From NCBI RefSeq assembly GCF_023502395.1, contig NZ_JAMFMB010000021.1, forward strand, positions 1 to 64,000: a DNA stretch of 64,000 bases, written 5' to 3'. The position numbers and the translations under genes are program-made. The DNA comes from Ruegeria spongiae (GTDB lineage Bacteria > Pseudomonadota > Alphaproteobacteria > Rhodobacterales > Rhodobacteraceae). Below, piece by piece: positions 8,457 through 19,302 of this stretch (position 1 is the first letter of the stretch; each line of letters begins with the position of its first letter). Under the pieces are notes generated by a model that worked only from the letters and a program-made list of their open reading frames with translations, searched no databases and had not been told where the DNA came from.

Positions 8457-9514
8457 GCATTCGCGACGCGGTACTGGCGAACCTCAAGCAGATCACCGAC
8501 CCGGTCTCGGGCCAGGACATCGTCAGTGCGGGCATCGTGCGGGCGTTGAATGTCGAGGGCGACACCGTGCGCTTTGTGATGGAGATCGACCCGAAGCTGG
8601 CCGAACAGATGGAGGCGGTGCGCACCGTGGCCGAACGTGCGGCGCGGGCGGTGGACGGGGTGGAAAATGTCTCGGCCATGCTGACGGCGCATGCCGAAAA
8701 AGCACCGCCAGAGTTGAAGCCGAAACCCAAGCCCTCACAGACCGGCCCGCAGCCGGTGGCGGGTGTGGACCGGATTATCGCCATTGCCAGCGGCAAGGGC
8801 GGGGTCGGCAAATCCACCGTCTCGGCCAACCTGGCCTGTGCTCTGGCCGCTGAGGGGCGGCGTGTGGGTCTGCTGGATGCCGATGTCTATGGCCCGTCGC
8901 AGCCGCGCATGCTGGGGGTGTCGGGCCGTCCGGCCAGCCCCGATGGCAAGACCATCCTGCCGCTGCGCAATCACGGCGTGACCATGATGTCGATGGGGCT
9001 GATGACCAATGAGGATCAGGCGGTGGTCTGGCGCGGCCCGATGCTGATGGGGGCCTTGCAGCAGATGATGGGGCAGGTGCAGTGGGGCGCGCTTGACGTG
9101 CTGATCGTCGATTTGCCGCCAGGCACCGGCGACGTGCAACTGACGCTCAGCCAGAAATTCGCGGTGGACGGGGCCATTGTGGTCTCTACCCCGCAGGACG
9201 TGGCGCTGATCGATGCCCGCAAGGGGATCGACATGTTCCGCCAGCTCAAGACGCCGATCCTCGGCATGATCGAGAACATGTCCACTCATATCTGCTCCAA
9301 TTGCGGTCATGAGGAGCATGTGTTCGGCCATGGTGGTGTCGTGGCAGAGGCGGAGGCGCTGAATGTGCCGCTGTTGGGAGAGATTCCGCTGCATCTCGAT
9401 ATCCGGGTCGCCGCCGACGATGGTGCGCCGATCGTGGTCAGCAAGCCCGACAGCCCGCAGGCCGAAGCGTTTCGCAAGATTGCCCGTGACCTGATCGCCA
9501 AGGGACAGGCTTGA
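8453..9514 (+). CDS. mrp: Mrp/ApbC-type Fe-S cluster carrier ATPase
   Basis: A 353-residue ParA/MinD-like ATPase that carries and delivers Fe-S clusters. An N-terminal MIP18/DUF59-like domain (about 1-75) is joined by a proline/lysine linker to the nucleotide-binding domain with the deviant P-loop GKGGVGKST (114-122). The C-terminal CSNCG motif in a THICSNCGHEEH context is the conserved CxxC that binds the bridging cluster. The start overlaps the DUF6494 gene. A GC-rich hairpin (9528-9548) follows the gene. Confidence 0.92.
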   Translation: MSIRDAVLANLKQITDPVSGQDIVSAGIVRALNVEGDTVRFVMEIDPKLAEQMEAVRTVAERAARAVDGVENVSAMLTAHAEKAPPELKPKPKPSQTGPQPVAGVDRIIAIASGKGGVGKSTVSANLACALAAEGRRVGLLDADVYGPSQPRMLGVSGRPASPDGKTILPLRNHGVTMMSMGLMTNEDQAVVWRGPMLMGALQQMMGQVQWGALDVLIVDLPPGTGDVQLTLSQKFAVDGAIVVSTPQDVALIDARKGIDMFRQLKTPILGMIENMSTHICSNCGHEEHVFGHGGVVAEAEALNVPLLGEIPLHLDIRVAADDGAPIVVSKPDSPQAEAFRKIARDLIAKGQA

Positions 9515-9527
9515 GCGATCACAACAG

Positions 9528-9548
9528 GGCCGCGCAGGACACGCGGCC
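9528..9548 (+). terminator. Stem-loop after mrp (weak terminator candidate)
   Basis: GGCCGCG-CAGGACA-CGCGGCC gives a 7-bp GC stem between the convergent mrp and alpha/beta hydrolase genes. There is no T-run on either strand, so termination is only a possibility. Confidence 0.4.
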
Positions 9549-9578
9549 TGGTTGCACAGGCTCTGAGAGGGCTGCTGC

Positions 9579-10421
9579 TTACTGGCTCAGAAAATCTCGT
9601 ATAGCGGAAGAATACGCCTCCGGGTCCTGCAGGTTCGCGAAATGGCTCACGTCTTGCAGGGTCAGCAACGTGGCCCCCGGGATGGTGTCTGCTATCTTTT
9701 GGGCGTGATCCGACAAGATGGCCTCGTCATGCGCGCTTTGAACCACAAGCGTGGGCACGCTCACATCCGCCAGTGCCTCGAACCCGCCCGGCTTCTCGGT
9801 CCCCCACATCTCCACGACATCCGCGAGAAACGCATCGAACCCATCCGGAGTGGGTGACATGGCGGCATAATCTGCCGCCATCATGCCGACATAAGCGCCA
9901 AAAAGCTCATTGGATTCGACCGTTGGGTCGATCCCGTCCAGTGTCACATTTCCCGCATGGGCAAAATGGCTGGCCAGACGGTCCGGCGCTGAGGTCGAGA
10001 TTGCATATCCGATATTGGCACCATCGGACCAGCCCACCAGATGCACCTTGTCGACGCCTAACGTGTCGAGCAAAGCAAGATAGTCCTGTGCCAGAAGATC
10101 ATAGGAATAGGCGCTGCCGTCATTCGAGGACCGTCCGTGACCGCGCGTATCGGCGACGATAACGCGGTGATCCGTGGCCAGATCCGCGACCTGATCCGCC
10201 CAGATGTCACCATGCGCCAGCCCGCCATGGATCATCAGCACTGGTGTTCCCTCTGCTGCGCCATAAAGCGCGTAATACATATCGATCCCGTTCACCTGTG
10301 CCGTGCCGGACTTGACGGCTTCGGGCATCGACGGCGCGGGCGGAAGGGTCAGCCATTTGTCGTCTGCGCAGGCCGCACCTGCTGACAACACGAAGCTCAT
10401 GAGGGTCAGTATCTTGAACAT
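9579..10421 (-). CDS. Secreted alpha/beta hydrolase
   Basis: A 280-residue alpha/beta-fold hydrolase with an N-terminal signal peptide (MFKILTLMSFVLSAGAACA). The oxyanion HGG region is MIHGGLAHG, the catalytic lid pattern is DTRGHGRSS and the nucleophile elbow is GWSDGA, where aspartate rather than serine sits at the usual nucleophile position. The late acid lies in VVQSAHDEAI and the histidine in DVSHFANL. The Asp nucleophile (G-W-S-D-G) is unusual for esterases and worth noting. The start at 10421 is chosen for the signal peptide and GGAAAGGAC upstream. Confidence 0.75.
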   Translation of the reverse strand: MFKILTLMSFVLSAGAACADDKWLTLPPAPSMPEAVKSGTAQVNGIDMYYALYGAAEGTPVLMIHGGLAHGDIWADQVADLATDHRVIVADTRGHGRSSNDGSAYSYDLLAQDYLALLDTLGVDKVHLVGWSDGANIGYAISTSAPDRLASHFAHAGNVTLDGIDPTVESNELFGAYVGMMAADYAAMSPTPDGFDAFLADVVEMWGTEKPGGFEALADVSVPTLVVQSAHDEAILSDHAQKIADTIPGATLLTLQDVSHFANLQDPEAYSSAIRDFLSQ

Positions 10422-10500
10422 CCCGGACCTGTCCTTTCCAACATGGTTGGATGCAAGTTTAGATGATCTGACTGGAAATCGCTCGGAAAATGCCAAGACG

Positions 10501-11913
10501 TTAGTTGAGGTCTTCAATCAAGCGGCCGTATTTGCGGGTCTGGGCGATGACGTCGCCGAAGGTTTTGAACCCGCGCGCCGTCAGCATCGGCAGCATCGCC
10601 ACCAGAACTTCTGCCGTGGCCTGCGCATCGCCCAAGGCGGTGTGCCGAAGGTTCTCGGGGATGGTCACGCCGAGACGGTCACATAGAGCGTCCAGAGTAT
10701 GGGTTTCGCTGGCCCCGAACAGCACCGCCGACAGCAGCACGGTATCCAGAATGGGATGATCCCATGTCACCCCCATCGTCTGGGCATCGCGGCGCAGAAA
10801 CGCCATGTCGAAGGGCGCGTTATGGGCCACGATCACCGCATCGCGGGTGAAATGGTGAAACTGCCGCCCGGCCTTGGCGATATCCGGCGCGCCGTAGACC
10901 ATCGCATCCGTCACCCGGTGCACACGGGTCGAGGCGGGTGGAATGGGCCTGCCGGGATCGACCAATGTGTCAAAGACCTCGCCTCTGACGAGCCGTCCGC
11001 GCAAGACACGCACCGCCCCGATCTGCACCACCGCGTCCTTGTGCGGCAGCAGGCCGGTGGTCTCGGTGTCGAAGACGACAAAACAAAGCTCCTCCAGACT
11101 GCGCGCCTCGATGGCCTGGTCGCCAGGCATCTCAAGCAATTCGAAATCGTAAACCAGCGGACGGGCCTCGTCCGGGGCGATCTGGGCCACGCTGTCGTCG
11201 AAGATCAGCAGGTACCCGGCTGTCGCGCCCAGCGGCCGCAGGCGCGTGGCATAGCTTTGCCTGCCATCCACGCTGGTGATCTGGGCGCTGACATCCTGCC
11301 CGGTCGTGTTCAGACGGGTATGGGCGGCCTCGACCTCGTCGCGGTTGAGATAGTCAAAGAGCAAGGCGTTCAGGCGCGGTGGCGCGGTCTGTGCCAGCAC
11401 CTCTGCGGCCTGTCCGTCATAGAGCACAATCTGATGGGCAGGGCTGACCAGAACCATCGCGACCGGGATGTCTGTCAGCAGTGCGGTCAGGCGGTCTTTT
11501 TCGGCCGTCAGCCGCGCCGTTTCAGACGCGACGGCCTGGGCGGTCGCCAGGGTCTGTTCGGACACCCGCCCCGCAAGCCCGGCAGCGGCGGGCGCCAGAT
11601 CGCCCAGATAGCGCGCGGCGTCGGTGTCGATCTCCAGATCAAGCGCCGCCGCCTCGCGGGCACGCAGAGACGCGGCGAGCCGTTCGATCGGCTTGGCGAC
11701 GTTTTCGTCAAACAGCAGCCAGACACCGGCGATCAGCGCCATCAGGCCGAACCCGATGATCAGCCCCGAAAAGACGAAAGCCTGCGGCACACCCGAGGCA
11801 GGTGCCCGCGCCGACCCCAGATAAAGCGCCACGCCGGTCAGGCCCAACCCGCCCACTGCCAGCAGGCAGAAGAACAGAAAGACGCGCAAACGCAGGCTGA
11901 GACCGCGCAGCAT
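10501..11913 (-). CDS. Membrane-anchored signal-sensor-like 3'-5' exonuclease (DEDDh)
   Basis: A 470-residue protein with two N-terminal membrane spans (about 10-33 and 46-68), a HAMP-like/coiled segment (about 70-145), a PAS-like region (about 145-245) and a C-terminal DnaQ-like exonuclease domain (about 275-450). All DEDDh residues are visible: D282 and E284 in FDTETTG, D369 in HNAPFDMAFL, H424 and D429 in HTALGDAQAT. The architecture resembles a sensor kinase whose kinase part is replaced by an exonuclease. The start is the ATG at 11913, overlapping the stop of the upstream gene (TAATG). It ends a minus-strand block with the DUF294 and symporter genes. Confidence 0.85.
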   Translation of the reverse strand: MLRGLSLRLRVFLFFCLLAVGGLGLTGVALYLGSARAPASGVPQAFVFSGLIIGFGLMALIAGVWLLFDENVAKPIERLAASLRAREAAALDLEIDTDAARYLGDLAPAAAGLAGRVSEQTLATAQAVASETARLTAEKDRLTALLTDIPVAMVLVSPAHQIVLYDGQAAEVLAQTAPPRLNALLFDYLNRDEVEAAHTRLNTTGQDVSAQITSVDGRQSYATRLRPLGATAGYLLIFDDSVAQIAPDEARPLVYDFELLEMPGDQAIEARSLEELCFVVFDTETTGLLPHKDAVVQIGAVRVLRGRLVRGEVFDTLVDPGRPIPPASTRVHRVTDAMVYGAPDIAKAGRQFHHFTRDAVIVAHNAPFDMAFLRRDAQTMGVTWDHPILDTVLLSAVLFGASETHTLDALCDRLGVTIPENLRHTALGDAQATAEVLVAMLPMLTARGFKTFGDVIAQTRKYGRLIEDLN

Positions 11914-12434
11914 TACGCATCCCCGCACAGCGCCCGGATTACCGCGTCGCCGTCATCGGTGGCGACCCAGTCGGCATCCAGCACCGTGCCGTCGTCTCCG
12001 AATTCTGCGCCATCCACCAGATTGGCGCGCCGAGATCCGGCGCAATCCACCAGCACCGGCAATTTCGACACCGCAGCCCAGCGGCCAAAGAAATAGAGAT
12101 CGGCCAAACGTTGGTCAGGCAGGGTCGGGTTGGTCCGGACCGAGGCGCGATCCAGCGCCGCGAACCGGTCGACATATGGCGCGACATAGGTCCAGGGCCG
12201 GTAGATCGCGCGGCTGTCCACGGTCTCGATCACCTCGACATCCTCGGGCAGTGCGGCGGCGGTGCGGGTGTACCAGCTGTATTCGCTGGAAATGGTGACC
12301 GCGATCATCGCAAGACCGGCCCCGACCGGGGCCAGCCATTTGGGCAGCCGCCCGGCAAGCATTCGGTTCAGCAGCATCACCAGACCCGCCGTGGCGATCC
12401 CTGCAAACACCGTAGCGATCAGTTCCAGAAACAT
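11913..12434 (-). CDS. Hypothetical membrane protein between DUF294 and exonuclease genes
   Basis: A 173-residue protein with two N-terminal hydrophobic spans (about 2-22 and 34-50) and a hydrophilic remainder with the motif VDSRAIYRPWTYVAPYVDRF and a late VLVDCAGSRRANLVDG. I do not recognise the family. Its stop overlaps the exonuclease start (TAATG) and it begins 33 bases after the DUF294 gene, so it is very likely co-expressed with both. Confidence 0.75.
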   Translation of the reverse strand: MFLELIATVFAGIATAGLVMLLNRMLAGRLPKWLAPVGAGLAMIAVTISSEYSWYTRTAAALPEDVEVIETVDSRAIYRPWTYVAPYVDRFAALDRASVRTNPTLPDQRLADLYFFGRWAAVSKLPVLVDCAGSRRANLVDGAEFGDDGTVLDADWVATDDGDAVIRALCGDA

Positions 12435-12467
12435 CTCTTTCCTCCCATGCGGGTCTGTTGCTGCGCC

Positions 12468-14291
12468 TTAGCCCAGCATGCCCTTACCGTGCCCGATAGC
12501 CGATTGCATTGTCTTTACCACGACAAAGGCGTCGCGCAGATGGCTCCGCTCGAAATCCGACAGGCTGCCCGGCGCCATGAAGTTATCCGGTGTGAGGCCT
12601 GCCTTGACCTGTGCGGCCTGATGTTCCAGCCGCGCATCGGCGATCAGATCATAGGCGTCGCGCAGATCGCGTGCGCCGGACGGGCTGAGCGCGCCGCTGC
12701 GTTCGGCACCGTCCAGACGGGCGAGGGTGTTCACAGGCGTCAGTTGCGCGCGCAAGGCATAAAGCCGACCCAGATCGACCACCGGCACGACGCCATTATG
12801 TTTCATGTCCACCCTATCGCGATGCTCGCCCGAGCGGATGGTGGCCAGACCGCGAAACAGGCCCAGCGGCACGCTATGCTTGAGCGCGTTGGATATCATG
12901 TGGGCCACAAAGATCGAATTGGCGCTGGCGGCTTTCAGTGTCTCGGTCTGGATATTGCGGAACAGATCGAAATCTCCGCCGATGGGGCGCAGGTCGAACA
13001 TGACGCTGGCCAGCATCTGCGCCTCGGGGTTGGGTTTGGCGATCCAGCTTGCGAAATAGTCGCGCCACACCCGCACCGGCTGGCACCAGCGTGGGTTCGT
13101 TGCCATCATCTCACCGGGGCAATAGACATAGCCGCAGGTGTTGAGACCATCGCAGACGATCTTCGCCAGCGCCGCGAAATATGCCATATCCGCCTCGGTC
13201 ACGCTGTCATCCAGCATCAGGCAATTGTCCTGATCGCTGACCCCGGTCTGCTCCTGCCGCCCTTGTGAGCCGCAGGCCAGCCACAGATAAGGCAGCGGCG
13301 GCGGTCCGAGTTTTGCTTCGGCCAGCGCCAGCAAACGCCGGGTTGCGGTGTCGGCAATGTCGGTGATCAGGCGGGTCACCACATCATGGCGGTTGCCACC
13401 CGCCACCAGCTGCACCAGCAGGCGGGGGATCTCGGCGGTGACCTGTGCCATGTCCTGCGCTGTTTCGGAGCGGGCCAGCGCCGCCACAAGTTCTGCCGAA
13501 CTCACCGCCTGAAAACGGGTCAGGTCGGTTTGGGTGACGATGCCCTCCAGACGCCCGGCCTCGGTGATCGGGACATGGCCGATGCGATGTTCCATCATCA
13601 TATGCAACACGTCCGAACCGATGGCAGAGGGCGGCAGGGTCATTGGCGCGGCGGTCATGACATCGCCCACGGGGGTGGTGCCGGGCAGGGCTTCTCCCAC
13701 CACCTTGCCGGACAGGTCGCGGATCGTGACGATCCCGCGCAACAGCCCGTCCTGAACCACGCAGAGCGACGAGATGCGCCGGTCGCGCATCATCTTTGCC
13801 GCCTGCTGCACCGGCATATCGGGCGCGCAGACTGCCGGATCACGGGCCATCAGCGTTTCGACCGGGCTGGTGGCGAGGTCGTTTTGCGCCACACGAGTCT
13901 GGCGCGCGCGGTTGAAGAACCGCGCAACCCCGGCATGGTCGCGCTGCAGGGTTGCGATCAGCGTTGCGGGCAGTATCAGAAGGGTGGTCCGCCCGGTGGC
14001 CGTCGCGCTTGTCGCGGCCTTGCCGTCGCGCAGCAATCCGCGCTCGCCGAAACTGTTGCGCAGTCCCAGATGCGAGACCACTGCGCCATTCTCATCGACC
14101 ACCTCGACCGATCCTTCATGGATCACGAAAAGGCCGGGCAGAGTGTCGCCGAACCGATAGATCGTCTCTTGCGCCGCACAAAGGCGCGTTTCGGCCTGCG
14201 CGGCGATGTCGCTCAGCGTCTCAGGTTGCAGCGCGTCATAGGGATGCACCGATCTGAGGAAGCGAATGATCTGATCTTGGTTAAGGGACAT
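12468..14291 (-). CDS. cNMP-binding / CBS-pair / DUF294 nucleotidyltransferase-like protein
   Basis: A 607-residue cytoplasmic protein. A cyclic-nucleotide-binding-like domain (about 10-125) contains GLFVIHEGSVEVVDENG and SFGERGLL. Two CBS repeats follow (about 143-260; MARDP, VVQDGLLRGIVTIRDL, VMTAAP, GIVTQTDL). A nucleotidyltransferase core has GSQGRQE at 341-347 and DQDN at 353-356, then the DUF294 C-terminal domain. This GlnD-like core and two sensor domains suggest a regulatory enzyme. It sits just downstream of the DUF4212/sodium symporter pair, a pairing I know from other proteobacteria; the biochemical role is not established. Confidence 0.88.
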   Translation of the reverse strand: MSLNQDQIIRFLRSVHPYDALQPETLSDIAAQAETRLCAAQETIYRFGDTLPGLFVIHEGSVEVVDENGAVVSHLGLRNSFGERGLLRDGKAATSATATGRTTLLILPATLIATLQRDHAGVARFFNRARQTRVAQNDLATSPVETLMARDPAVCAPDMPVQQAAKMMRDRRISSLCVVQDGLLRGIVTIRDLSGKVVGEALPGTTPVGDVMTAAPMTLPPSAIGSDVLHMMMEHRIGHVPITEAGRLEGIVTQTDLTRFQAVSSAELVAALARSETAQDMAQVTAEIPRLLVQLVAGGNRHDVVTRLITDIADTATRRLLALAEAKLGPPPLPYLWLACGSQGRQEQTGVSDQDNCLMLDDSVTEADMAYFAALAKIVCDGLNTCGYVYCPGEMMATNPRWCQPVRVWRDYFASWIAKPNPEAQMLASVMFDLRPIGGDFDLFRNIQTETLKAASANSIFVAHMISNALKHSVPLGLFRGLATIRSGEHRDRVDMKHNGVVPVVDLGRLYALRAQLTPVNTLARLDGAERSGALSPSGARDLRDAYDLIADARLEHQAAQVKAGLTPDNFMAPGSLSDFERSHLRDAFVVVKTMQSAIGHGKGMLG

Positions 14292-14313
14292 GAGGCAATG
14301 CCTTGGAATTCTG

Positions 14314-14348
14314 AAAAAAAGTCCCGCCGGGCCAAGGCCAGACGGGAC
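14314..14348 (-). terminator. Terminator/attenuator after the symporter gene
   Basis: Read on the minus strand, GTCCCG ... CGGGAC with an inner GGCC-TT-GGCC is followed by TTTTTTT. A further GC stem (GGGCGGGCC / GGCCCGCCC, 14360-14395) lies immediately before it. It stands between the symporter stop (14402) and the DUF294 start (14291), so the downstream regulatory genes would be transcribed less than the symporter or from another promoter. Confidence 0.8.
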
Positions 14349-14401
14349 CAGTCTAATGCGGGCGGGCCGTTACAGGGAGGGTAAAGGGCCCGCCCGGCAT
14401 A

Positions 14402-16192
14402 TCAGTGATCCGCCGTCGCGGCCGCTGCCCCACGGGGGATGCGCACGCTTTCGACCAGATCCTTGATCTCTTGCGGGGTCTCCTTGGTCATGCCGGCAAC
14501 CACATAGGCCACGCCGAAGTTGACCATGGCACCGATGGCACCGAAGGAGGTCGACTTGATCGGACCCAGCAGCGGATCGGCATCGGTGAAGGAGTTGGTG
14601 CCCGGAATGAACAGCCAGCCCTTGTGCAGGAAGATGTAGACCAGCGTCACGGTCAGACCCGCAAGCATACCCGCAACTGCACCGACATTGTTGATCTTCT
14701 TCGAGAAGATACCCATCATCAGCGCCGGGAAGATCGAGGCAGCCGCCAGACCAAAGGCCAGGGCAACCGTCTGTGCCGCAAAGCCTGGAGGGTTGAGACC
14801 CAGATAGGTTGCCACCACGATGGCCACGGCCATTGCGATCCGCGCCGCCAGAAGCTCACCTTTTTCGCTGATTGCCGGGTTGATAGAACCCTTGATCAGG
14901 TCGTGGGACACCGCCGACGAGATCGCCAGCAGCAAACCGGCAGCAGTGGACAGAGCAGCCGCCAGACCACCAGCCGCGACCAGACCGATCACCCAACCCG
15001 GCAGGTTGGCGATCTCGGGGTTGGCCAGAACCAGGATGTCGCGGTTGAACTTGGTCAACTCGTTGCCGACCCAGCCCTTTTCAGCGGCCAGTTCCTGCAT
15101 CTTTTCCGACTTGTCGTTGTAGTACTGGATCTTGCCGTCGCCGTTCTTGTCTTCCCAGTCCAGCAGACCGGTTTTCTGCCACGTGGCCATCCAGTCATAG
15201 CGCGCATCATTGTCGATCTGCTCGACCTTCACGGCGCCACCGTCGATGCCACCATTGGGCCACATCATGTCGGTGATGTTCAGACGCGCCATGGCACCCA
15301 CAGCCGGGGCCGTCAGATAGAGCAGCGCAATGAACACCAGCGCCCAGCCAGCCGACCAGCGGGCATCGGACACTTTCGGCACGGTGAAGAAGCGCATGAT
15401 CACATGCGGCAGTCCAGCGGTACCGATCATCAGCGACAGGGTGAACAGCACCATGTTCAGTGTGTTCGAGTGGTGTGCGGTGTATTCCGCGAATCCCAAC
15501 TCGGAGACAATCGCATCCAGCTTGGTCAGCAGCGGCTCGGTGGTGCCAGCGGCGTCGCCAAACAGGCCAAGCGCCGGAACCGGATTGCCAGTCAGCTGCA
15601 GCGAGATGAAGATCGCCGGGATCGTGTAGGCGGTGATCAGCACGCAATATTGTGCCACCTGCGTATAGGTCACGCCTTTCATGCCGCCAAAGACCGCATA
15701 AGCGAACACCACGCCCGCGCCGATCAGCAGACCGGTGGTGTTGCTGACTTCGAGGAAGCGACCAAAGGCCACGCCGACACCGGTCATCTGACCGATCACA
15801 TAAGTGACCGAGGCCACGATCAGGCAGATCACGGCCACCACGCGCGCGGTCGGGCTGTAGAACCGGTCGCCGATGAACTCGGAGACGGTGAACTTGCCGA
15901 ACTTGCGCAGATAGGGCGCCAGCAGCAGGGCCAGCAGAACATAGCCGCCGGTCCAGCCCATCAGGAAGGACGAGTTGTCATAGCCGGTAAAGGCAATCAG
16001 ACCCGCCATCGAGATGAAGCTGGCCGCCGACATCCAGTCCGCCGCCGTGGCCATCCCGTTGGTGACCGGGTGCACGCCGCGCCCGGCGGCATAAAATTCA
16101 GATGTGGACCCCGCACGGGCCCAGATCGCGATGCCGATATAGACCGCGAAAGACGCGCCTACAAACAGCAGGTTGATGGTAAACTGATCCAT
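14402..16192 (-). CDS. Sodium:solute symporter large subunit (VC_2705/ActP-like)
   Basis: A 596-residue multi-span SSS-family transporter of the type that works with a DUF4212 small subunit (TIGR03648-like). Family features include GRGVHPVTNGMATAADWMSA (38-57), many membrane spans, and GLAAALSTAAGLLLAISSA (409-427). An extramembrane loop at about 303-398 carries an EF-hand-like sequence DKNGDGKIQYYN at 348-359. The gene follows the DUF4212 gene by 5 bases, its ribosome site lying in that gene's end. Acetate or another short organic acid is the likely substrate because acs is nearby; ActP proper is the alternative name. Confidence 0.88.
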   Translation of the reverse strand: MDQFTINLLFVGASFAVYIGIAIWARAGSTSEFYAAGRGVHPVTNGMATAADWMSAASFISMAGLIAFTGYDNSSFLMGWTGGYVLLALLLAPYLRKFGKFTVSEFIGDRFYSPTARVVAVICLIVASVTYVIGQMTGVGVAFGRFLEVSNTTGLLIGAGVVFAYAVFGGMKGVTYTQVAQYCVLITAYTIPAIFISLQLTGNPVPALGLFGDAAGTTEPLLTKLDAIVSELGFAEYTAHHSNTLNMVLFTLSLMIGTAGLPHVIMRFFTVPKVSDARWSAGWALVFIALLYLTAPAVGAMARLNITDMMWPNGGIDGGAVKVEQIDNDARYDWMATWQKTGLLDWEDKNGDGKIQYYNDKSEKMQELAAEKGWVGNELTKFNRDILVLANPEIANLPGWVIGLVAAGGLAAALSTAAGLLLAISSAVSHDLIKGSINPAISEKGELLAARIAMAVAIVVATYLGLNPPGFAAQTVALAFGLAAASIFPALMMGIFSKKINNVGAVAGMLAGLTVTLVYIFLHKGWLFIPGTNSFTDADPLLGPIKSTSFGAIGAMVNFGVAYVVAGMTKETPQEIKDLVESVRIPRGAAAATADH

Positions 16193-16197
16193 GACGC

Positions 16198-16482
16198 TTA
16201 CTCCTCATCCACGCCATATTCGGCGTCGAGTTTGTTCATCCGCCAGGCGTAGAAAAAGATCAGGCCCAGAAAGACCAGGATCGAGCCTTGCTGCGCGAAC
16301 CAGAAGCCCAGATCGGTGCCGCCGACGCTGATGCCCGAGAGCATCGGGCGCAGCAGAATGCCGAAACCGAACGAGACAAGAGCCCAGATCACCAGGCTCA
16401 CAAGAATGATCCGCACATTCGCCTGCCAATAGCCTTTGTCAGCCTCGGCAACTTGCGCGGAGTTTGTGGTTTGATCCGCCAT
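16198..16482 (-). CDS. DUF4212 sodium symporter small subunit
   Basis: A 94-residue protein with two membrane spans (about 23-45 and 61-81) and the family motif YWQANVRIILVSLVIWALVS (TIGR03647-like). It partners the large symporter subunit that follows 5 bases later. The ATG at 16482 is preced by AGGAGGACC and is preferred over a longer frame reaching 16557. First gene of this unit, so a promoter should lie in 16490-16650. Confidence 0.88.
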   Translation of the reverse strand: MADQTTNSAQVAEADKGYWQANVRIILVSLVIWALVSFGFGILLRPMLSGISVGGTDLGFWFAQQGSILVFLGLIFFYAWRMNKLDAEYGVDEE

Positions 16483-16654
16483 CGCGGGTCCTCCTTGCTT
16501 CCTCCTGATTTGCCCGGGGATCGGGCAAACCTCCTCCGTTTGCCTGCGCCGCTTCACTGGCTACAGGCATGACGTCACCGGTCCGCCAAAGCGGTCAGTC
16601 CGGATCTTTCATCAGGGGGTGGGGCAGGGGTTGACCCGGCCCCGGTCTTCTCGC

Positions 16655-17337
16655 CTAGCGCATCGCCCCCTTGACGATGGTGGCAAGGCCGCGGGCGATC
16701 TCGTCGATCTCGCCCATGGCGTTAATTCTCTCCAATACGTCCCGGCTGTCGTAATAGGTGATCAGCGGGGCTGTCTGGGTGTGATAGGCGCGCAACCGGC
16801 TGGCGACCGTTTCGGCGTTGTCATCGGCGCGGCGCTTGAACTCGGTATGGCCACAATTGTCGCATTTGCCGTCGGTTTGCGGGGTCTTGAACGTGTCGTG
16901 ATAGCCCTCACCACAGCCGCCGCAGGTGTAGCGGCCCGAGATCCGGGTCACCATCGCGTCGTCGTTCACCTCAAGGCTGATGGCGGCGCTGACCTTCTGG
17001 TTGTTTTTGTCCAGCAGCGTATCGAGCGCCCTGGCCTGCGCATCGGTGCGCGGGAACCCGTCAAGGATCACGCCACCGGCGCAATCAGGTTCCGCCAGAC
17101 GATCGCCCAGGATGGCGATGACGATCTCGTCGCTGACCAGGCCGCCGGCCTCCATGACCTCTTTGGCCTGCTTGCCAGCCTCGGTTCCGGCGGCGACAGC
17201 GGCGCGCAGCAGATCACCGGTCGACAGCTGGATCAGCCCGAACTGCTCTTCCAGCTTGCGGGCCTGCGTACCCTTGCCCGCGCCCGGAGGCCCGAGCAGG
17301 ATCAGAACGGCGGGGGTGGTGAGAACCTGGGTCTCCA

Positions 17338-17338
<1 letters not shown>
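16655..17338 (-). CDS. adk: Adenylate kinase with zinc-type LID
   Basis: A 227-residue kinase converting AMP + ATP to two ADP. The P-loop is GPPGAGKGT (about 16-24). NMP-binding LSTGDLLRAAV is near 38-48 and DGFPRT near 93-98. The LID holds two CxxC pairs, C139/C142 and C159/C162, which normally bind a structural zinc. Its ATG overlaps the acs stop (TGATG), so it is translated right after acetyl-CoA synthetase, which releases AMP. A second, ribosomal-protein-linked adk is usual in this group but is not in the window. Confidence 0.93.

Positions 17339-19302
<1,964 letters not shown>

Noticed and set aside
14405-16252. 615-residue open frame on the plus strand
   Set aside because: Antisense shadow of the symporter gene; H/R/Q/G-rich and without motif.
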